Part shown: in pieces, positions 9,801 to 19,051 of the stretch
How positions within the stretch are numbered: the first letter of the stretch is position 1
Layout: each line of letters starts with the position of its first letter
From: Acidobacteriota bacterium
GTDB lineage: Bacteria > Acidobacteriota > Terriglobia > Terriglobales > Acidobacteriaceae
Direction: 5' to 3'
Length of the DNA stretch: 51,964 nucleotides
NCBI GenBank assembly: GCA_021813745.1
Contig: JAKAJO010000048.1
Span: 1-51,964, forward strand
Notes under the pieces: generated by a model
The model's input: only the letters and a program-made list of their open reading frames with translations
The model's database searches: none
What the model was told of the DNA's origin: nothing
Position numbers and translations under genes: made by a program

Positions 9801-11430
9801 CCAACTCTTCTCGAATGGGATCGATGGGTGGATTGGTCACCTGCGCAAAAAGCTGACGAAAATAGTTGAAGAGCGGCTGCGGGTGATCAGAGAGACAGGC
9901 CAGCGGCACATCTGTGCCCATGGAACCGACTGGCTCCTCGCCTTTGGCTCCCATTGGCGCGAGCAAAATACGCAGGTCTTCTTCGCTGTACCCATAGGCA
10001 CGCTGTCTGCGAAGCAGCGTCTCCGGGTTTGACGCGATCACACGGGATGGCTCCGGCAACTGATCCATCGTCACTTGCTGTTCCTGCAGCCATTTGCTGT
10101 ATGGCTGACGCGACGCCAGTTCCTTCTTGATTTCTGCGTCGGAAATGATGCGCTTCTGCACCGTGTCCACCAGGAACATTCGTCCGGGCTGCAACCGCCC
10201 TTTCTTCCGGATGTCCTCCGCGGGAACATCGATAACGCCCGCCTCGGATGCCAGAACCACGAGGTCGTCTTTGGTCACGATATACCGGCCTGGACGAAGA
10301 CCATTGCGATCAAGCGTCGCGCCAATTACGCGGCCATCCGTAAACGCGATGGCTGCCGGGCCATCCCAGGGCTCCATCAATGAAGCGTGATACTCGTAGA
10401 AGGCCCGCTTGTCCTCATCCATGTCTGGATTGGCAGCCCATGCTTCAGGGATCAGCATAGCCATTACATGCGGCAGGGAGCGGCCGCTTTGATAGAGAAA
10501 CTCAACCGCATTATCCAACGACGCAGAGTCGCTGCCCCCGGGAACGACGACGGGAAACAGCTTGTCAATCTGATCGCCGAAGTGAGGACTGTCAAACACG
10601 GATTGCCGCGCATTCATCCAGCTCACATTGCCGCGAATGGTGTTGATCTCGCCGTTGTGCGCTACGTAGCGATAAGGATGCGCCAGCCTCCAGCTTGGAA
10701 ATGTGTTTGTGGAGAAGCGTTGATGGACCAGACAGAGCGCGCTTGTTACCAATGGATTTGCCAGCTCAAAATAGAACTTCTCAATCTGCGGGGCCAGCAT
10801 CAGCCCTTTGTAGATGATGGTCCGGCAGGAAAGGGAAGGGATGTAAAAGTCTTCTTTGCCTTCGATCTCCGACGCAGCCATCTCATTTTCAGTCCGACGC
10901 CGCACCCGATACAGCAACCGCTCAAAGCTTTCCTCATCCAGCCCCGCAGGACGTCCAAGGAAAAGCTGCTCGATGTAGGGCTGCGAAGCGCGCGCCTCAC
11001 GGCCGATCGCGTCTCCATTCACCGGCGTGTCGCGCCACCCCAGCACCGACAATCCTTCTTCCTGGGCTATACGCTCAAAAACCCCTTCGCATTGAAGCCG
11101 GCTGTGCTTGTCCACCGGCAGAAAACACATGGCGACACCGTAGGCTCCGGCCTCGGGCAACTGCATGCCCAACTCGCCGCACTCGCGCGCAAAAAACACA
11201 TGAGGAATCTGTATCAGAATGCCGGCGCCATCGCCCGTCTCCGGATCACTGCCCGCAGCGCCACGATGAGTCAGATTAATCAGCACCTCCAAGCCCTTGC
11301 GGATAATCTCGTGGCTTTTCTCTCCGCGAATACTCGCCACAAGTCCCATGCCGCAGGCATCGTGTTCGTTACGCGGTTCATAAAGACCCTGAGACTGAGG
11401 AATGCGGAGATGAGAATCCTGTCTGTTCAT
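6838..11430 (-). CDS. gltB: Glutamate synthase [NADPH] large subunit
   Basis: Catalytic subunit of GOGAT, 1530 aa, full length. The N-terminal class-II amidotransferase domain begins at Cys26 (HDAC-GMGLV) after a 25-residue propeptide that should be cleaved off. The central and FMN-binding synthase domains follow (about 480-1240), with the 3Fe-4S cysteines C1135, C1141 and C1146 ([12 protein letters not shown]). The C-terminal GXGXG-type beta-helix runs from about 1290 to 1480. A Shine-Dalgarno AGAAGG lies 5 nt before the ATG. It is first in a two-gene operon with gltD. This is the central ammonium-assimilation enzyme. Confidence 0.98.
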   Translation of the reverse strand: MNRQDSHLRIPQSQGLYEPRNEHDACGMGLVASIRGEKSHEIIRKGLEVLINLTHRGAAGSDPETGDGAGILIQIPHVFFARECGELGMQLPEAGAYGVAMCFLPVDKHSRLQCEGVFERIAQEEGLSVLGWRDTPVNGDAIGREARASQPYIEQLFLGRPAGLDEESFERLLYRVRRRTENEMAASEIEGKEDFYIPSLSCRTIIYKGLMLAPQIEKFYFELANPLVTSALCLVHQRFSTNTFPSWRLAHPYRYVAHNGEINTIRGNVSWMNARQSVFDSPHFGDQIDKLFPVVVPGGSDSASLDNAVEFLYQSGRSLPHVMAMLIPEAWAANPDMDEDKRAFYEYHASLMEPWDGPAAIAFTDGRVIGATLDRNGLRPGRYIVTKDDLVVLASEAGVIDVPAEDIRKKGRLQPGRMFLVDTVQKRIISDAEIKKELASRQPYSKWLQEQQVTMDQLPEPSRVIASNPETLLRRQRAYGYSEEDLRILLAPMGAKGEEPVGSMGTDVPLACLSDHPQPLFNYFRQLFAQVTNPPIDPIREELVMSLISYIGTERNILDEMPENCHTLKLPHPILSNRDLEKLRRVSSGDLLATTLPALFRAADGEAGLRQSLEDLSSRAAHAVNSGYTLLILSDRGVDSTYAPIPSLLAMAAVHNRLVRDKTRTQVALIIESGEPREVMHFALLIGYGASAVNPYLAIETLHDLKRRGLLPHNVTGNQAEKNFIKAINKGLLKTFSKMGISTLQSYRGAQVFEAVGLNETLVNAYFPGTASRIEGVGLDVLAREAQMKHAYAFQPLNESETELVVGGQYQYRVNGEYHLLNPLTISKLQHAVRQNNPTTFQEYTDLIDNQNRNLCTLRGLLQLKYAEKPIPLDEVEPAKNIVRRFTTGAMSFGSISKEAHETLAIAMNRIGGMSNTGEGGEDEERFKRDQNGDSRRSAVKQVASGRFGVTTNYLVNADELQIKMAQGAKPGEGGQLPGHKVDEVIAKTRHSIPGVGLISPPPHHDIYSIEDLAQLIYDLKNVNPKARIAVKLVSEVGVGTVAAGVSKAHADVVLISGDTGGTGASPLSSIKHAGLPWELGLAETQQVLLLNNLRGRIKVQTDGKLQTGRDVVIAALLGAEEFGFATTPLITMGCIMLRKCHLNTCSVGIATQDPELRAKFQGQPEHVINFFFFIAEQMREHMAKLGFRTVDEMVGRVDRIDAAIAEAHWKAKGIDLSSILYVPTVPSRVARRKIQEQDHGLDQALDHALIAKAAPALESKTPVKDRFAIRNVHRTVGAMLGGEIARRYGSAGLPDGTIHFKFEGSAGQSFGAFVPNGVTLELEGDSNDYLGKGLSGGRIIAYPPKTSSFLPEESILVGNVVLYGATSGEVFLNGIAGERFAVRNSGATAVVEGVGDHGCEYMTNGTVLVIGSTGRNFAAGMSGGRAFVYDDVGDFSTRRCNKASVDLEPLASEADVAEVRALLERHRDLTGSPRAAWILEHWADAQPRFIKVFPHEYKRVLNIPRVETVYVAPSTSSPLVTATAEVQHG

Positions 11431-11764
11431 GGCTACCTTCTGACTTCGTGATTTATTGCGTCGAGCGGTTGCTGGCGGAAAGATACACAGCTAGCATGGC
11501 AATTCCCAACGGGCGTCGCCATGGAGTTGTCTTTGTGAGGCTCGCGTTTGCGTGCCCGGCCTTGTCTGGGATATTGCTGACAATTTTAATATAACGGAAA
11601 ATGAATCGCCGCATCCAAGTCTTTTCGTTTCAGACGCTCATTTTGCCCGAACGTCCCAAAACCCGGTAGTCAGATCCGGGCAATATGGGATGCAGGGTAC
11701 GCGCTCCCCGCATCCAGGGACCTCTCACGGCGTGGCTTGGATGTGGCTACTGTTGAGAAATTCA
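11431..11764. other. Intergenic region between pckG and gltB
   Basis: 334 bp without a gene. It should hold the gltB promoter on the minus strand; an AT-rich block at 11578-11600 (TTATATTAAAATTG on the minus strand) is the likeliest place. A hairpin with one G-T pair (GGATGCAGGG at 11688-11697 and CCCCGCATCC at 11706-11715, 8-nt loop) lies 50 bp past the pckG stop. It may end the pckG transcript, although no T-run follows. Confidence 0.5.
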
Positions 11765-13606
11765 TCACAGACGGCAAATCAGCAACTCCCGCTCGTAAAT
11801 CATCTCCGGCGGTAGGTGGTCGTGCAGCTTGATGAAAAGCTCCTCGTGCGATATCACTTCGCGCTTCCATGCTGCGCGGTCAATATGAAGCAGCTCTTCA
11901 AAACGGGCGCGCGAAAAACTCGTGCCGGACCAATCGATATCCTCGTAGTGCGGTACCCACCCAATCGGCGTCTCCCGGCCCTGAGTTCTTCCATGCACAC
12001 GTTCCACAATCCAACGAAGAATGCGCATGTTTTCGCCATATCCTGGCCAGATGAACTGGCCATTCTCGTCTTTGCGAAACCAATTGACATGGAAAATGCG
12101 CGGCGTCACTTCCAATTCGCGCTGCATCTTGATCCAATGGCGGAAATAGTCGCCCATGTGATATCCGCAGAAGGGAAGCATTGCCATCGGATCGCGCCGC
12201 ACCTGTCCCACGACACCATTTGCGGCTGCTGTCATCTCGGAACCCATCGTGGCGCCAACATACACTCCGCTGGACCAATTGAAAGCCTGATAGACCAGTG
12301 GCAGCGTCGTTGAGCGCCGGCCGCCAAAAATAATGGCACTGATCGGTACACCCTCCGGTGACTCCCAGTCAGGATCGATGGTTGGACACTGAGCGGCAGG
12401 CGCTGTAAACCGCCCGTTGGGATGCGCCGCCGTCCGCCCCGTCTGCTGCCCAATTTCTGGCGTCCATCGCTCGCCTCGCCAGTCAAGGCACTCGGCTGGC
12501 GGTGTCTTTGTCATTCCCTCCCACCACACACCGCCGTCCGGCGTCAGCGCGACATTCGTAAAAATTGAATTGCGAGCCAAGGTTGCCATCGCTACGGGAT
12601 TTGTGTGCTCGCCCGTACCGGGTGCGACTCCAAAGAATCCAGCTTCAGGATTGATGGCGCGCAGCCCGCCATGGCCATCCGGTCGTATCCAGGCAATGTC
12701 ATCGCCAACCGTCCAAACCTTCCAGCCCTTCATTCCCTTCGGTGGAATCATCATGGCGAAGTTCGTCTTCCCGCAGGCAGAAGGGAAGGCAGCTGCCACG
12801 TACGTCTTCTCACCCTCGGGACTTTCCACGCCCAGAATCAACATGTGCTCGGCCATCCAGCCTTCATCCCGGGCAATATTTGAAGCGATGCGCAAGGCAA
12901 AACATTTCTTGCTGAGCAGTGCGTTTCCGCCATACCCCGAGCCGTAGGACCAAATCTCCCGTGTCTCAGGAAAATGCACGATGTACTTGGTGTCATTGCA
13001 GGGCCATGGAACATCCTCCTGTCCCGGCTTTAATGGCATCCCAACCGAGTGCATGCACGGCACAACTCGCTTTTCATCCTTGTCGATCTCCGCAAAAACA
13101 GGCGCACCAATCCGCGCCATTGTGCGCATTTGAGCGACAACATACGCGGAGTCCGTCAATTGCACCCCGATTGCCGACATCGGGGAACCCACCGGTCCCA
13201 TGCTGAACGGCAGCACATACATCGTTCGACCCTGCATGCACCCGCGGAACAATTGCTTCAAGCGGTGACGCATCACATAAGGATCTTCCCAGTTATTGGT
13301 AGGCCCTGCTGCGTCGCGCGAAAGGGAACAGATGAAGGTGCGGTCCTCAACGCGCGCCACATCCCCCGGCACTGACCTGGCGTAGTAGCAGCCGGGCCAG
13401 TTCTTCTTGTTCAGACGAACAAATGTCCCAGCGTCTACGAGTTGGTTGCAAATCGCATCGTACTCGGCCTTCGAACCGTCTACCCAATGAATCGATTCAG
13501 GTCGGCATAAATCTGCCATCTTCTCGACCCAGCGGATCAGATGTTTATTCTTCGTCGGCGGATCAGCGCGAAACTGTGAAACAACTGCGTCCTGAGCGGT
13601 TTTCAT
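11765..13606 (-). CDS. pckG: Phosphoenolpyruvate carboxykinase (GTP)
   Basis: Converts oxaloacetate and GTP to phosphoenolpyruvate, CO2 and GDP, the entry to gluconeogenesis. About 613 aa from the start chosen at 13606; an ATG at 13648 would add 14 residues. The inner start matches the usual family length and has GAGGAG upstream, although 13 nt away. Seen: the GTP-type P-loop [12 protein letters not shown] (its Lys is residue 280 from this start), the Mn/substrate region [17 protein letters not shown], and [12 protein letters not shown]. It is monocistronic as far as can be seen. Confidence 0.96.
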   Translation of the reverse strand: MKTAQDAVVSQFRADPPTKNKHLIRWVEKMADLCRPESIHWVDGSKAEYDAICNQLVDAGTFVRLNKKNWPGCYYARSVPGDVARVEDRTFICSLSRDAAGPTNNWEDPYVMRHRLKQLFRGCMQGRTMYVLPFSMGPVGSPMSAIGVQLTDSAYVVAQMRTMARIGAPVFAEIDKDEKRVVPCMHSVGMPLKPGQEDVPWPCNDTKYIVHFPETREIWSYGSGYGGNALLSKKCFALRIASNIARDEGWMAEHMLILGVESPEGEKTYVAAAFPSACGKTNFAMMIPPKGMKGWKVWTVGDDIAWIRPDGHGGLRAINPEAGFFGVAPGTGEHTNPVAMATLARNSIFTNVALTPDGGVWWEGMTKTPPAECLDWRGERWTPEIGQQTGRTAAHPNGRFTAPAAQCPTIDPDWESPEGVPISAIIFGGRRSTTLPLVYQAFNWSSGVYVGATMGSEMTAAANGVVGQVRRDPMAMLPFCGYHMGDYFRHWIKMQRELEVTPRIFHVNWFRKDENGQFIWPGYGENMRILRWIVERVHGRTQGRETPIGWVPHYEDIDWSGTSFSRARFEELLHIDRAAWKREVISHEELFIKLHDHLPPEMIYERELLICRL

Positions 13607-13788
13607 CGACGTAACAGGGCTCCTCACGGCAACAACACAATTCTTCATGACGGCCAGAGACCGCCTTTAAGCTGCCGCAAAGTATAGCAGTTTGAGGGCC
13701 ACTACCGGGAAGCAGAGCCGCTCCGTCAAAGCGTAGACGGAATTGGTGGTCCGAGTCGGGTCTTCCGCTGCACCGAACTCCGCACGGC

Positions 13789-15099
13789 CTATTCGTTCAT
13801 TTCGACCGGGGGCACAAAGTAGGAGTCCACCGCACGCGTCAAAGAATCTCTGTCGATCCTTAGCTCTCTGCCTTCATAGCGCGCAGACCATACCATCTGG
13901 TTCATCAGGTCACGCGGATAGCAGGAACGCAGCCCTTGTTTGAGCGTGTTCTTGATGAAGTCAATCACGTCGTCGACAAGCTCTTTCGGCACCTCGACAT
14001 GATGCTCCTCGGCCACACGTCGAAAGATCTCGTGGAAATATTCCTCTTTGACCGCGCCGATGTGGATCTTCGTCTGAATTCTGCGCAGAAACGCCGGATC
14101 CATCACCCGCGCTGGGTCCAGATTGGACGCAAAGACCACTAACATTTCAAAGGGAACTTCAATCTTCCGCCCGCCCGCCAAGGTGAGAAACTCGACTCGC
14201 CGGTCCAGAGGTACCACCCAGCGATTCAGAAGTTCCTCGGGCAAGATACGCTGGCGTCCAAAGTCATCGATAATCAGGACTCCATTATTCGCCTTCATCT
14301 GAGGCGGACCAACATAGAACCGCGTGGTCTGATTGAATTGCAGATCCAGCATCTCGATGGTCAACTCGCCACCCACAATCACCGTCGGACGATGGCAAAA
14401 CACCCATCGATTGTCCGTCTCTATTCCACCCGATGCAGGCCTCTTGCGATGAATCACAGGATCATAAATGGTGATAATTTGACCATCAATCTCCACTGCA
14501 TGCGGGATCCACACCTCGTCGCCTGAAACCACGCGGGACATCGTTTCCGCCGCGGCGGTTTTGCCCACACCCGGGGGGCCGTATAGGAAGATCGGAGCAC
14601 CGGAATTCAGCGCGGTTCCGAATTGCGCCAGTGTTTTGGGCTCAAAGACCAAATGAGAAAAGGCCTTCTCAACTTCCTTTGGCCCAACAGTCAGATTTCG
14701 CACACTTTGTTTCTTGACCAGTTCCACATAACTCGCCAGCGAAACAGGGGCTGCTCCGGAGTATTGACTCTGGCTCAGGAGTTCAAGCGCCCTTGTACGG
14801 CCCTGCGATGTGATGGCGATCGTTGGCACATTCACGCTCATGCCCGTCACTTCGCAAAGCAGCTTGCCGCGCAGCCGGTTCATGAGCTCGTTGGCCACCT
14901 CAAATCCGATACACATCTTCTCTGCCATCTCGAGCACAGAGAATGGTCCGGTTAAATACAACGCCTTCAACGCGATGTCTTCCAGGGTCGCCTCACGGAC
15001 ACCCATCTCGGAGAGTTTCCGCGGGCGAGGACCCGGCATCGCCAACGCGACAGGTTCGATTGGGGAATCAGTGACCAAGGGGTGTGCCTCCAACCGCAT
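13789..15099 (-). CDS. AAA+ ATPase with N-terminal winged-helix-like domain
   Basis: 436 aa. Residues 35-140 look like a small helical winged-helix region (EDIALKALYLTGPFSVLEMAEKM...). The AAA+ core follows, with Walker A GPPGVGKT at 174-181, Walker B VLIIDDF at 274-280, a sensor-1 Asn in VVFASNLDP and an arginine in DPAFLRRIQTKI. The layout resembles MoxR/RuvB-type remodelling ATPases, but I cannot assign a substrate. I recall proteins of this layout as conserved in Acidobacteriota and some Deltaproteobacteria; this is from memory. It stands alone between pckG and the nuclease gene. Confidence 0.8.
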   Translation of the reverse strand: MRLEAHPLVTDSPIEPVALAMPGPRPRKLSEMGVREATLEDIALKALYLTGPFSVLEMAEKMCIGFEVANELMNRLRGKLLCEVTGMSVNVPTIAITSQGRTRALELLSQSQYSGAAPVSLASYVELVKKQSVRNLTVGPKEVEKAFSHLVFEPKTLAQFGTALNSGAPIFLYGPPGVGKTAAAETMSRVVSGDEVWIPHAVEIDGQIITIYDPVIHRKRPASGGIETDNRWVFCHRPTVIVGGELTIEMLDLQFNQTTRFYVGPPQMKANNGVLIIDDFGRQRILPEELLNRWVVPLDRRVEFLTLAGGRKIEVPFEMLVVFASNLDPARVMDPAFLRRIQTKIHIGAVKEEYFHEIFRRVAEEHHVEVPKELVDDVIDFIKNTLKQGLRSCYPRDLMNQMVWSARYEGRELRIDRDSLTRAVDSYFVPPVEMNE

Positions 15100-15460
15100 A
15101 GGAATCTCGATGCTGAGTCACTATAGCGCGCTGGCCCTTCGAAGTCATCAAGTTCAATGAGCGAACTTGCCACCGCAGGTAACCTGAAAGGAACCATGAC
15201 GGCTGAGAGGACCGATGCTGGCAAGGGATTGAGGGTCCATCTTGACGGTCCTGGCACTCGCGAGCGACAGAGTTCCCAGAGAATGCAAAGGCTTGGAGGA
15301 TCAGCTTGGGAAGTAGTTGGGATCAGGTTGATTATGTCTGATAACGTATATTCTGTTTACTCGCGCTGCGTCCCTCTCCAACTCTCCTTAAAGATCCCTC
15401 GCCAGATGCGCGCTCCTTTTCCTGGGGTGTTGTACCCCCCCTCTTTTTCAAAGACAAGCT
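15100..15460. other. Intergenic region with dif-like site
   Basis: 361 bp without a convincing gene. It contains the dif-like 28-mer at 15334-15361 and a C-rich/T-rich stretch at 15431-15445 just past the nuclease gene stop. Open frames crossing it have no ribosome site or recognisable protein. Confidence 0.5.
15334..15361. other. dif: Candidate XerC/XerD dif site
   Basis: 28 bp with the dif layout: left arm ATGTCTGATAA, 6-bp centre CGTATA, right arm TTCTGTTTACT. The right arm matches the E. coli XerD arm (TTATGTTAAAT) at 8 of 11 positions, and the ATAA / GTATA / TT core is conserved. The left arm matches E. coli at 5 of 11, which is usual for the more variable XerC side. It is intergenic, as dif should be. 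No strand-bias switch is visible beside it, so chromosome-terminus status is unproven; it could also be a chance match. Confidence 0.4.
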
Positions 15461-15949
15461 CTACATCTTGTAACGTCCAAGGTCTTCGTCGTTGAGGCCT
15501 TCCAGCCAACCCTTTAACTGCTCCGAGGATGTTCCCTCGGGAACAATCGTCTGGCTCAATTTCGCAGCCTCCATGACTTTCTCGGACACATAGATGGGAC
15601 AATCCGACCGCAGTGCGAGTGCGATCGCATCGGATGGGCGCACGTCCACCATCACAGATTCGCCTTGTTGCCTTAGCCACAACGCCGCATAGAAGGTGTC
15701 TTCCCGCAAGTCGGTGATGACCACCTTTTCCAATTCAGCATTCAAGTGATGGATGACATTCCTGAGCAAATCGTGTGTCAATGGTCGTTGCCCGCTCTCC
15801 TTGGCAATCTCGATGGCAATCGCATTGGCCTCAAAAGGGCCGACCCAGATTGGCATGACAGCTTCCGAGCCCACATCCTTCAAAACCACGATCGGCATAT
15901 TTGTGGACGGATCGACCATCAAACCTCGAATTCTCACCTCGATATCCAT
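15461..15949 (-). CDS. Bifunctional nuclease family protein (DUF151)
   Basis: 162 aa, the usual length. The family was named for plant and bacterial proteins with DNase/RNase activity; its bacterial role is not settled. Seen: the characteristic strings MPIWVGPFEANAIA, TGxxLRQ-type YAALWLRQQGE and DVRPSDAIALALR. The start at 15949 is chosen because GGAGAGGG lies 6 nt before it; a GTG at 15967 would lie inside the miaB stop. It follows miaB by 17 nt and is very probably cotranscribed with it. Confidence 0.9.
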   Translation of the reverse strand: MDIEVRIRGLMVDPSTNMPIVVLKDVGSEAVMPIWVGPFEANAIAIEIAKESGQRPLTHDLLRNVIHHLNAELEKVVITDLREDTFYAALWLRQQGESVMVDVRPSDAIALALRSDCPIYVSEKVMEAAKLSQTIVPEGTSSEQLKGWLEGLNDEDLGRYKM

Positions 15950-15966
15950 AGGAATCCCTCTCCACA

Positions 15967-17292
15967 CTACGATTCGATTGCCACGCCTACCAGGCTGTTC
16001 GGGAATGCGCCGGTGATCTTCACCATCAGATAGCTGCCCGGCGCCGGAGCGATCGGTGAGCTCATCGTGAAGTTCACCGACTTGTTTTGTGTACTACGGC
16101 CAGCGATCTGGCCCCGGGCCGGGTTTACTCCTTCAACCATCACCTCAAGAACTTCTCCGATCTGCTTCGAATAATTGACTCTTTGAATTTCCCGTTGTCG
16201 ATCCAGAAGCCGCTGCAGCCGGAGAGACTTTTCCGCTTCTGGAATTGAATCAATCATCACAAGCGCGGGCGTATTGGGCCGCGCCGAGTACTTGAAACCG
16301 AAGACGCAATCGTACTGCACTTCAGCCAGCAGGTCCATCGTCTGAATAAAGTCATCTTCCGTCTCGCTCGGAAATCCCACAATGATGTCGGTGGAGAGTG
16401 AAATCGGCCGTTTCGCAGCTTTCATCCAGCTGATTCGCTCCAGATACCACTCCCGCGTATATTCCCTCGCCATCCTTTTCAACACGTTACTGGAGCCAGA
16501 CTGAACCGGCAGATGCACGTGGTCGCACAGGGTGGGGACTGCGTCAATGGCTGCCACGATATCGGGCGTAAAGTCCCGTGGGTGGCTGGTTGTGAATCGA
16601 ACTCTCCGGATGCCCTCTACCTGCCCCACGGCGGCCAGAAGATCCGCGAAACTCAACTTCCCTTCCGGATCCCGATAGCTATTCACATTCTGCCCAAGCA
16701 GCTGGATTTCGGAATAACCCTGGTCAACAATCCGTCGGGCCTCTGCAAGCACGGAAGAGGAACTGCGGCTGCGCTCTTTACCCCGCGTGTAAGGAACCAC
16801 GCAGTAGGCGCAGAACTTATCGCAACCCTCAATGATGGTGATATAGCCTCGATAGGGATTCTGTCGCGCGGTAAACTCTGTTTCGAAGGTCTCTTCCGTG
16901 GCCCGGTCGTCGAGTCCCGTGATGCGCGTCTCCCCCGCCTCCAGACGTTCCAGCATCTCCGGCAGCCGGCGATAGGAAGCTGAGCCCGAAACCAGCGAGA
17001 CATAGGGGGCTCGCTCAAAGATCTTTTCGCCTTCTTGCTGAGCCACGCATCCCAGCACGCCAAAGCGCTTCCCAGCCTTTTGAAGCTTCTTATAGTCGTT
17101 GAGACGATGAAAGACCTTCTGTTCCGCTTTGTCGCGAATGGAACAGGTGTTATAGAGGATCAGGCCGGCGTCCTCTTCGGACTCCACCTGACGGTACCCT
17201 TGTTGCTGCAGAGTGCCAATGACCTTTTCCGAGTCATGAGCATTCATCTGGCAGCCGAAGGTCTCAAGATAGAAGGTTTTCTCGGTCGCCAT
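15967..17292 (-). CDS. miaB: tRNA-2-methylthio-N6-dimethylallyladenosine synthase
   Basis: Radical-SAM methylthiotransferase that modifies A37 of tRNAs reading codons that begin with U. 441 aa from the start at 17292 (MATEKTFYLETFGCQMN); the frame stays open 57 codons upstream but that part has no family resemblance. Seen: the N-terminal MTTase cysteines (FGCQMN, NTCSIR, GCVAQ), the radical-SAM CxxxCxxC in GCDKFCAYCVVPYTRG, and a C-terminal TRAM domain (about 370-440). It is divergent from the methyltransferase gene at 17420 and followed by the nuclease gene. Confidence 0.95.
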   Translation of the reverse strand: MATEKTFYLETFGCQMNAHDSEKVIGTLQQQGYRQVESEEDAGLILYNTCSIRDKAEQKVFHRLNDYKKLQKAGKRFGVLGCVAQQEGEKIFERAPYVSLVSGSASYRRLPEMLERLEAGETRITGLDDRATEETFETEFTARQNPYRGYITIIEGCDKFCAYCVVPYTRGKERSRSSSSVLAEARRIVDQGYSEIQLLGQNVNSYRDPEGKLSFADLLAAVGQVEGIRRVRFTTSHPRDFTPDIVAAIDAVPTLCDHVHLPVQSGSSNVLKRMAREYTREWYLERISWMKAAKRPISLSTDIIVGFPSETEDDFIQTMDLLAEVQYDCVFGFKYSARPNTPALVMIDSIPEAEKSLRLQRLLDRQREIQRVNYSKQIGEVLEVMVEGVNPARGQIAGRSTQNKSVNFTMSSPIAPAPGSYLMVKITGAFPNSLVGVAIES

Positions 17293-17396
17293 GACAGATT
17301 CCAGTATACGGGGCATTCGCATGCGAAGCATTTCTCTTTGTTTTTCGGTATCAAAATTATGCCTGTCCGCAGAGCGACACAGCCCCAGTCGGCCGC

Positions 17397-17415
17397 CTGA
17401 CAATAGAATTGTCAG
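17397..17415. promoter_or_regulatory. Perfect 8-bp dyad in the miaB / methyltransferase divergent region
   Basis: CTGACAAT and ATTGTCAG are separated by AGA. It lies 4 nt before the ATG at 17420 and about 105 bp before miaB. A TAGAAT that could serve as a -10 overlaps it (17404-17409). It may be an operator or a leader hairpin that hides the ribosome site. Confidence 0.4.
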
Positions 17416-17419
17416 CAAG

Positions 17420-18067
17420 ATGGACCCTATGCGCGAATATGTCATGCTGCCCAAAGACCGCAAGGCTCACTGGGACAATGTCTACGAGCGAAATGCCTTG
17501 CACGGCGTGAGCTGGTATCGAGAGCACCTGGATACATCGCTGCGGATGCTTGGGGATACCGGAGCGGCGCTCGACGCCGCGATCGTGGACGTGGGTGGCG
17601 GACATTCGACGCTTGTCGATGACCTTCTGCAACGCGGCTACTCAAACCTGACCGTTCTTGACCTTGCCGAGGCCGCGCTGACTGCTGCCCGCAGTCGACT
17701 CGGCGCATCCTCCGCACGCGTCAGATGGCTCACCGGCGATGTGCTTTCGATTCCCTTCGAGAAAGGCCGGATGGCGGTGTGGCATGATCGCGCTGTCTTT
17801 CATTTCTTAACGCATGCCGAGGAGCGCGCCGCCTATCTTCGCCAGATGCTCCATGCCCTCAAGCCAGGTGGACACGCAATCCTGGCGACCTTTGGCCCCG
17901 AGGGGCCCATGCGATGTAGCGGACTCGATACGCGCCGTTACGATGCAGCGTCCCTCTCCGCAACCCTCGGAACGGATCTTGTCTTCTGTGATTCGGTGAT
18001 TGAAATGCACAAGACGCCTAACGGCAAGGAACAGCAGTTTCTCTATTGCCGCTTGCAACGCCGCTGA
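17420..18067 (+). CDS. Class I SAM-dependent methyltransferase
   Basis: 215 aa from the ATG at 17420; further in-frame ATGs lie at 17429 and 17444, and the typical family opening (KAHWDNVYERN) begins just after the last. Seen: the SAM-binding motif I AIVDVGGGHSTLVDDLL, the acidic end of strand 2 (LTVLDLAEAAL), DVLSIPF as motif II, and the post-motif string LKPGGHAILATFGPEGP. The substrate is unknown. The 5' part of the frame upstream of 17420 overlaps the start of miaB and is not coding. Confidence 0.85.
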   Translation: MDPMREYVMLPKDRKAHWDNVYERNALHGVSWYREHLDTSLRMLGDTGAALDAAIVDVGGGHSTLVDDLLQRGYSNLTVLDLAEAALTAARSRLGASSARVRWLTGDVLSIPFEKGRMAVWHDRAVFHFLTHAEERAAYLRQMLHALKPGGHAILATFGPEGPMRCSGLDTRRYDAASLSATLGTDLVFCDSVIEMHKTPNGKEQQFLYCRLQRR

Positions 18068-18087
18068 AAGCATCCAACAATTAGTGG

Positions 18088-18106
18088 CCGGACAATCAGT
18101 GTCTGG
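18088..18106. terminator. Possible shared hairpin between convergent genes
   Basis: CCGGACA and TGTCTGG (one G-T pair) around ATCAG, lying between the stops of the methyltransferase and the cytochrome. The stem is short and there is no clear T-run. Confidence 0.3.
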
Positions 18107-18107
18107 T

Positions 18108-18488
18108 TCAGTGCATGCCGGTGTGGAGATAAACGAGCAGGTCACTCATCTGCTCGCTAGTAAAGCGACCGGCAAAGGGCGGCATCATTCCCCTGCCCGA
18201 AAGCACCGTACGCTCAACATTCTCATCCGTAGCGGGCAGTCCGCTTGGCAGAACCGGTTGATCAAACAGTCCGTGCAGGTTGGGCGGGACCTTTTTCAGC
18301 CCCAGATCATTGTCTTCATGGCAATGCGCACAGCGCGTATCGTAAAGGTGCTTCCCTTCCGCCTGTTCTGGAGTCAATGTTGCTTTGCTGTGACAACCCG
18401 CAACAGCGAACGCAGCACATGCAATGAGGAGGCACAGGATTTTGGGCCAGAAGAGAAATGAAAACAAAGAAGGCGCCGGGTGGCTCAT
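18108..18488 (-). CDS. Lipoprotein monoheme cytochrome c
   Basis: 126 aa from the ATG at 18488, which has GGGG 5 nt upstream; an ATG at 18512 is also in frame. A signal peptide ends in a lipobox-like VAGC, then one c-type haem motif CAHCH and a distal methionine candidate in GRGMMPPFAGR. This is the class I fold with the Met ligand in a P-x-F setting. It is probably a membrane-anchored periplasmic electron carrier. It is convergent with the methyltransferase and divergent from the thioesterase. Confidence 0.85.
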   Translation of the reverse strand: MSHPAPSLFSFLFWPKILCLLIACAAFAVAGCHSKATLTPEQAEGKHLYDTRCAHCHEDNDLGLKKVPPNLHGLFDQPVLPSGLPATDENVERTVLSGRGMMPPFAGRFTSEQMSDLLVYLHTGMH

Positions 18489-18553
18489 CAAGCCCCATTG
18501 TAAAGGCCGCATGGCGTAGGCAAGCTACGGGTCGCGAAGTTAATCTTGTCCTG

Positions 18554-19000
18554 ATGAAACCGTACCCCGACCATCTCACCCCTCTTCAGCACACGGCACA
18601 GAATCGTTGTTTTGGCTGCGGCTCCTCAAATCCACATGGCCTCCAACTCAAGTTCCTGATGGCCGACGATGGGACCATCGTGTGCGAAGCCGTTGTCTCC
18701 GCTGATTTCTGCGGGCACCCCGGCTGCTTGCACGGCGGTATCATCGCCACCCTGCTGGATGAAGCAATGAGTAAAGCGGTGCGAGCCTCGGGTGTTGCCT
18801 CCATGACGCGCAGCCTCGAGGTGGAGTATCTGAAAATCGTGCCCAGCGCTGCGACGATTCGTATCGTGGGGCGGGTCGTCCGCGTCGAAGGACGAAAACG
18901 CTGGGCTGAAGCGCACATCCAGGACGCCGAAGGAACCGCTCTGGCACACGCCAAGGGGCTTTTCGTGGAGGTGCGCCCGCGCGAGACTCCATCATCGTAG
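18554..19000 (+). CDS. PaaI-type hotdog thioesterase
   Basis: 148 aa from the ATG at 18554 (MKPYPDHLTPLQHTAQNRCFGCG). An N-terminal Cys pair CFGCGSSNPHGL is followed by the hotdog core with HPGCLHGGIIATLLDEAM, where the His-Gly-Gly-Ile and Asp/Glu positions form the acyl-CoA thioesterase site, and VEYLKIVPSAATIRIVGRV. The acyl substrate is unknown. Upstream in-frame codons run back over the cytochrome start and are not needed. Confidence 0.88.
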   Translation: MKPYPDHLTPLQHTAQNRCFGCGSSNPHGLQLKFLMADDGTIVCEAVVSADFCGHPGCLHGGIIATLLDEAMSKAVRASGVASMTRSLEVEYLKIVPSAATIRIVGRVVRVEGRKRWAEAHIQDAEGTALAHAKGLFVEVRPRETPSS

Positions 19001-19051
19001 CGCCTCGCCGGGCCTCCGCTGCAACGGGGGCAACGCCGCGGAAATGGCCCT

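Noticed and set aside
10387..11451. 354-codon plus-strand frame over the start of gltB
   Set aside because: Antisense shadow of a strongly conserved gene; no recognisable motifs and no ribosome site.
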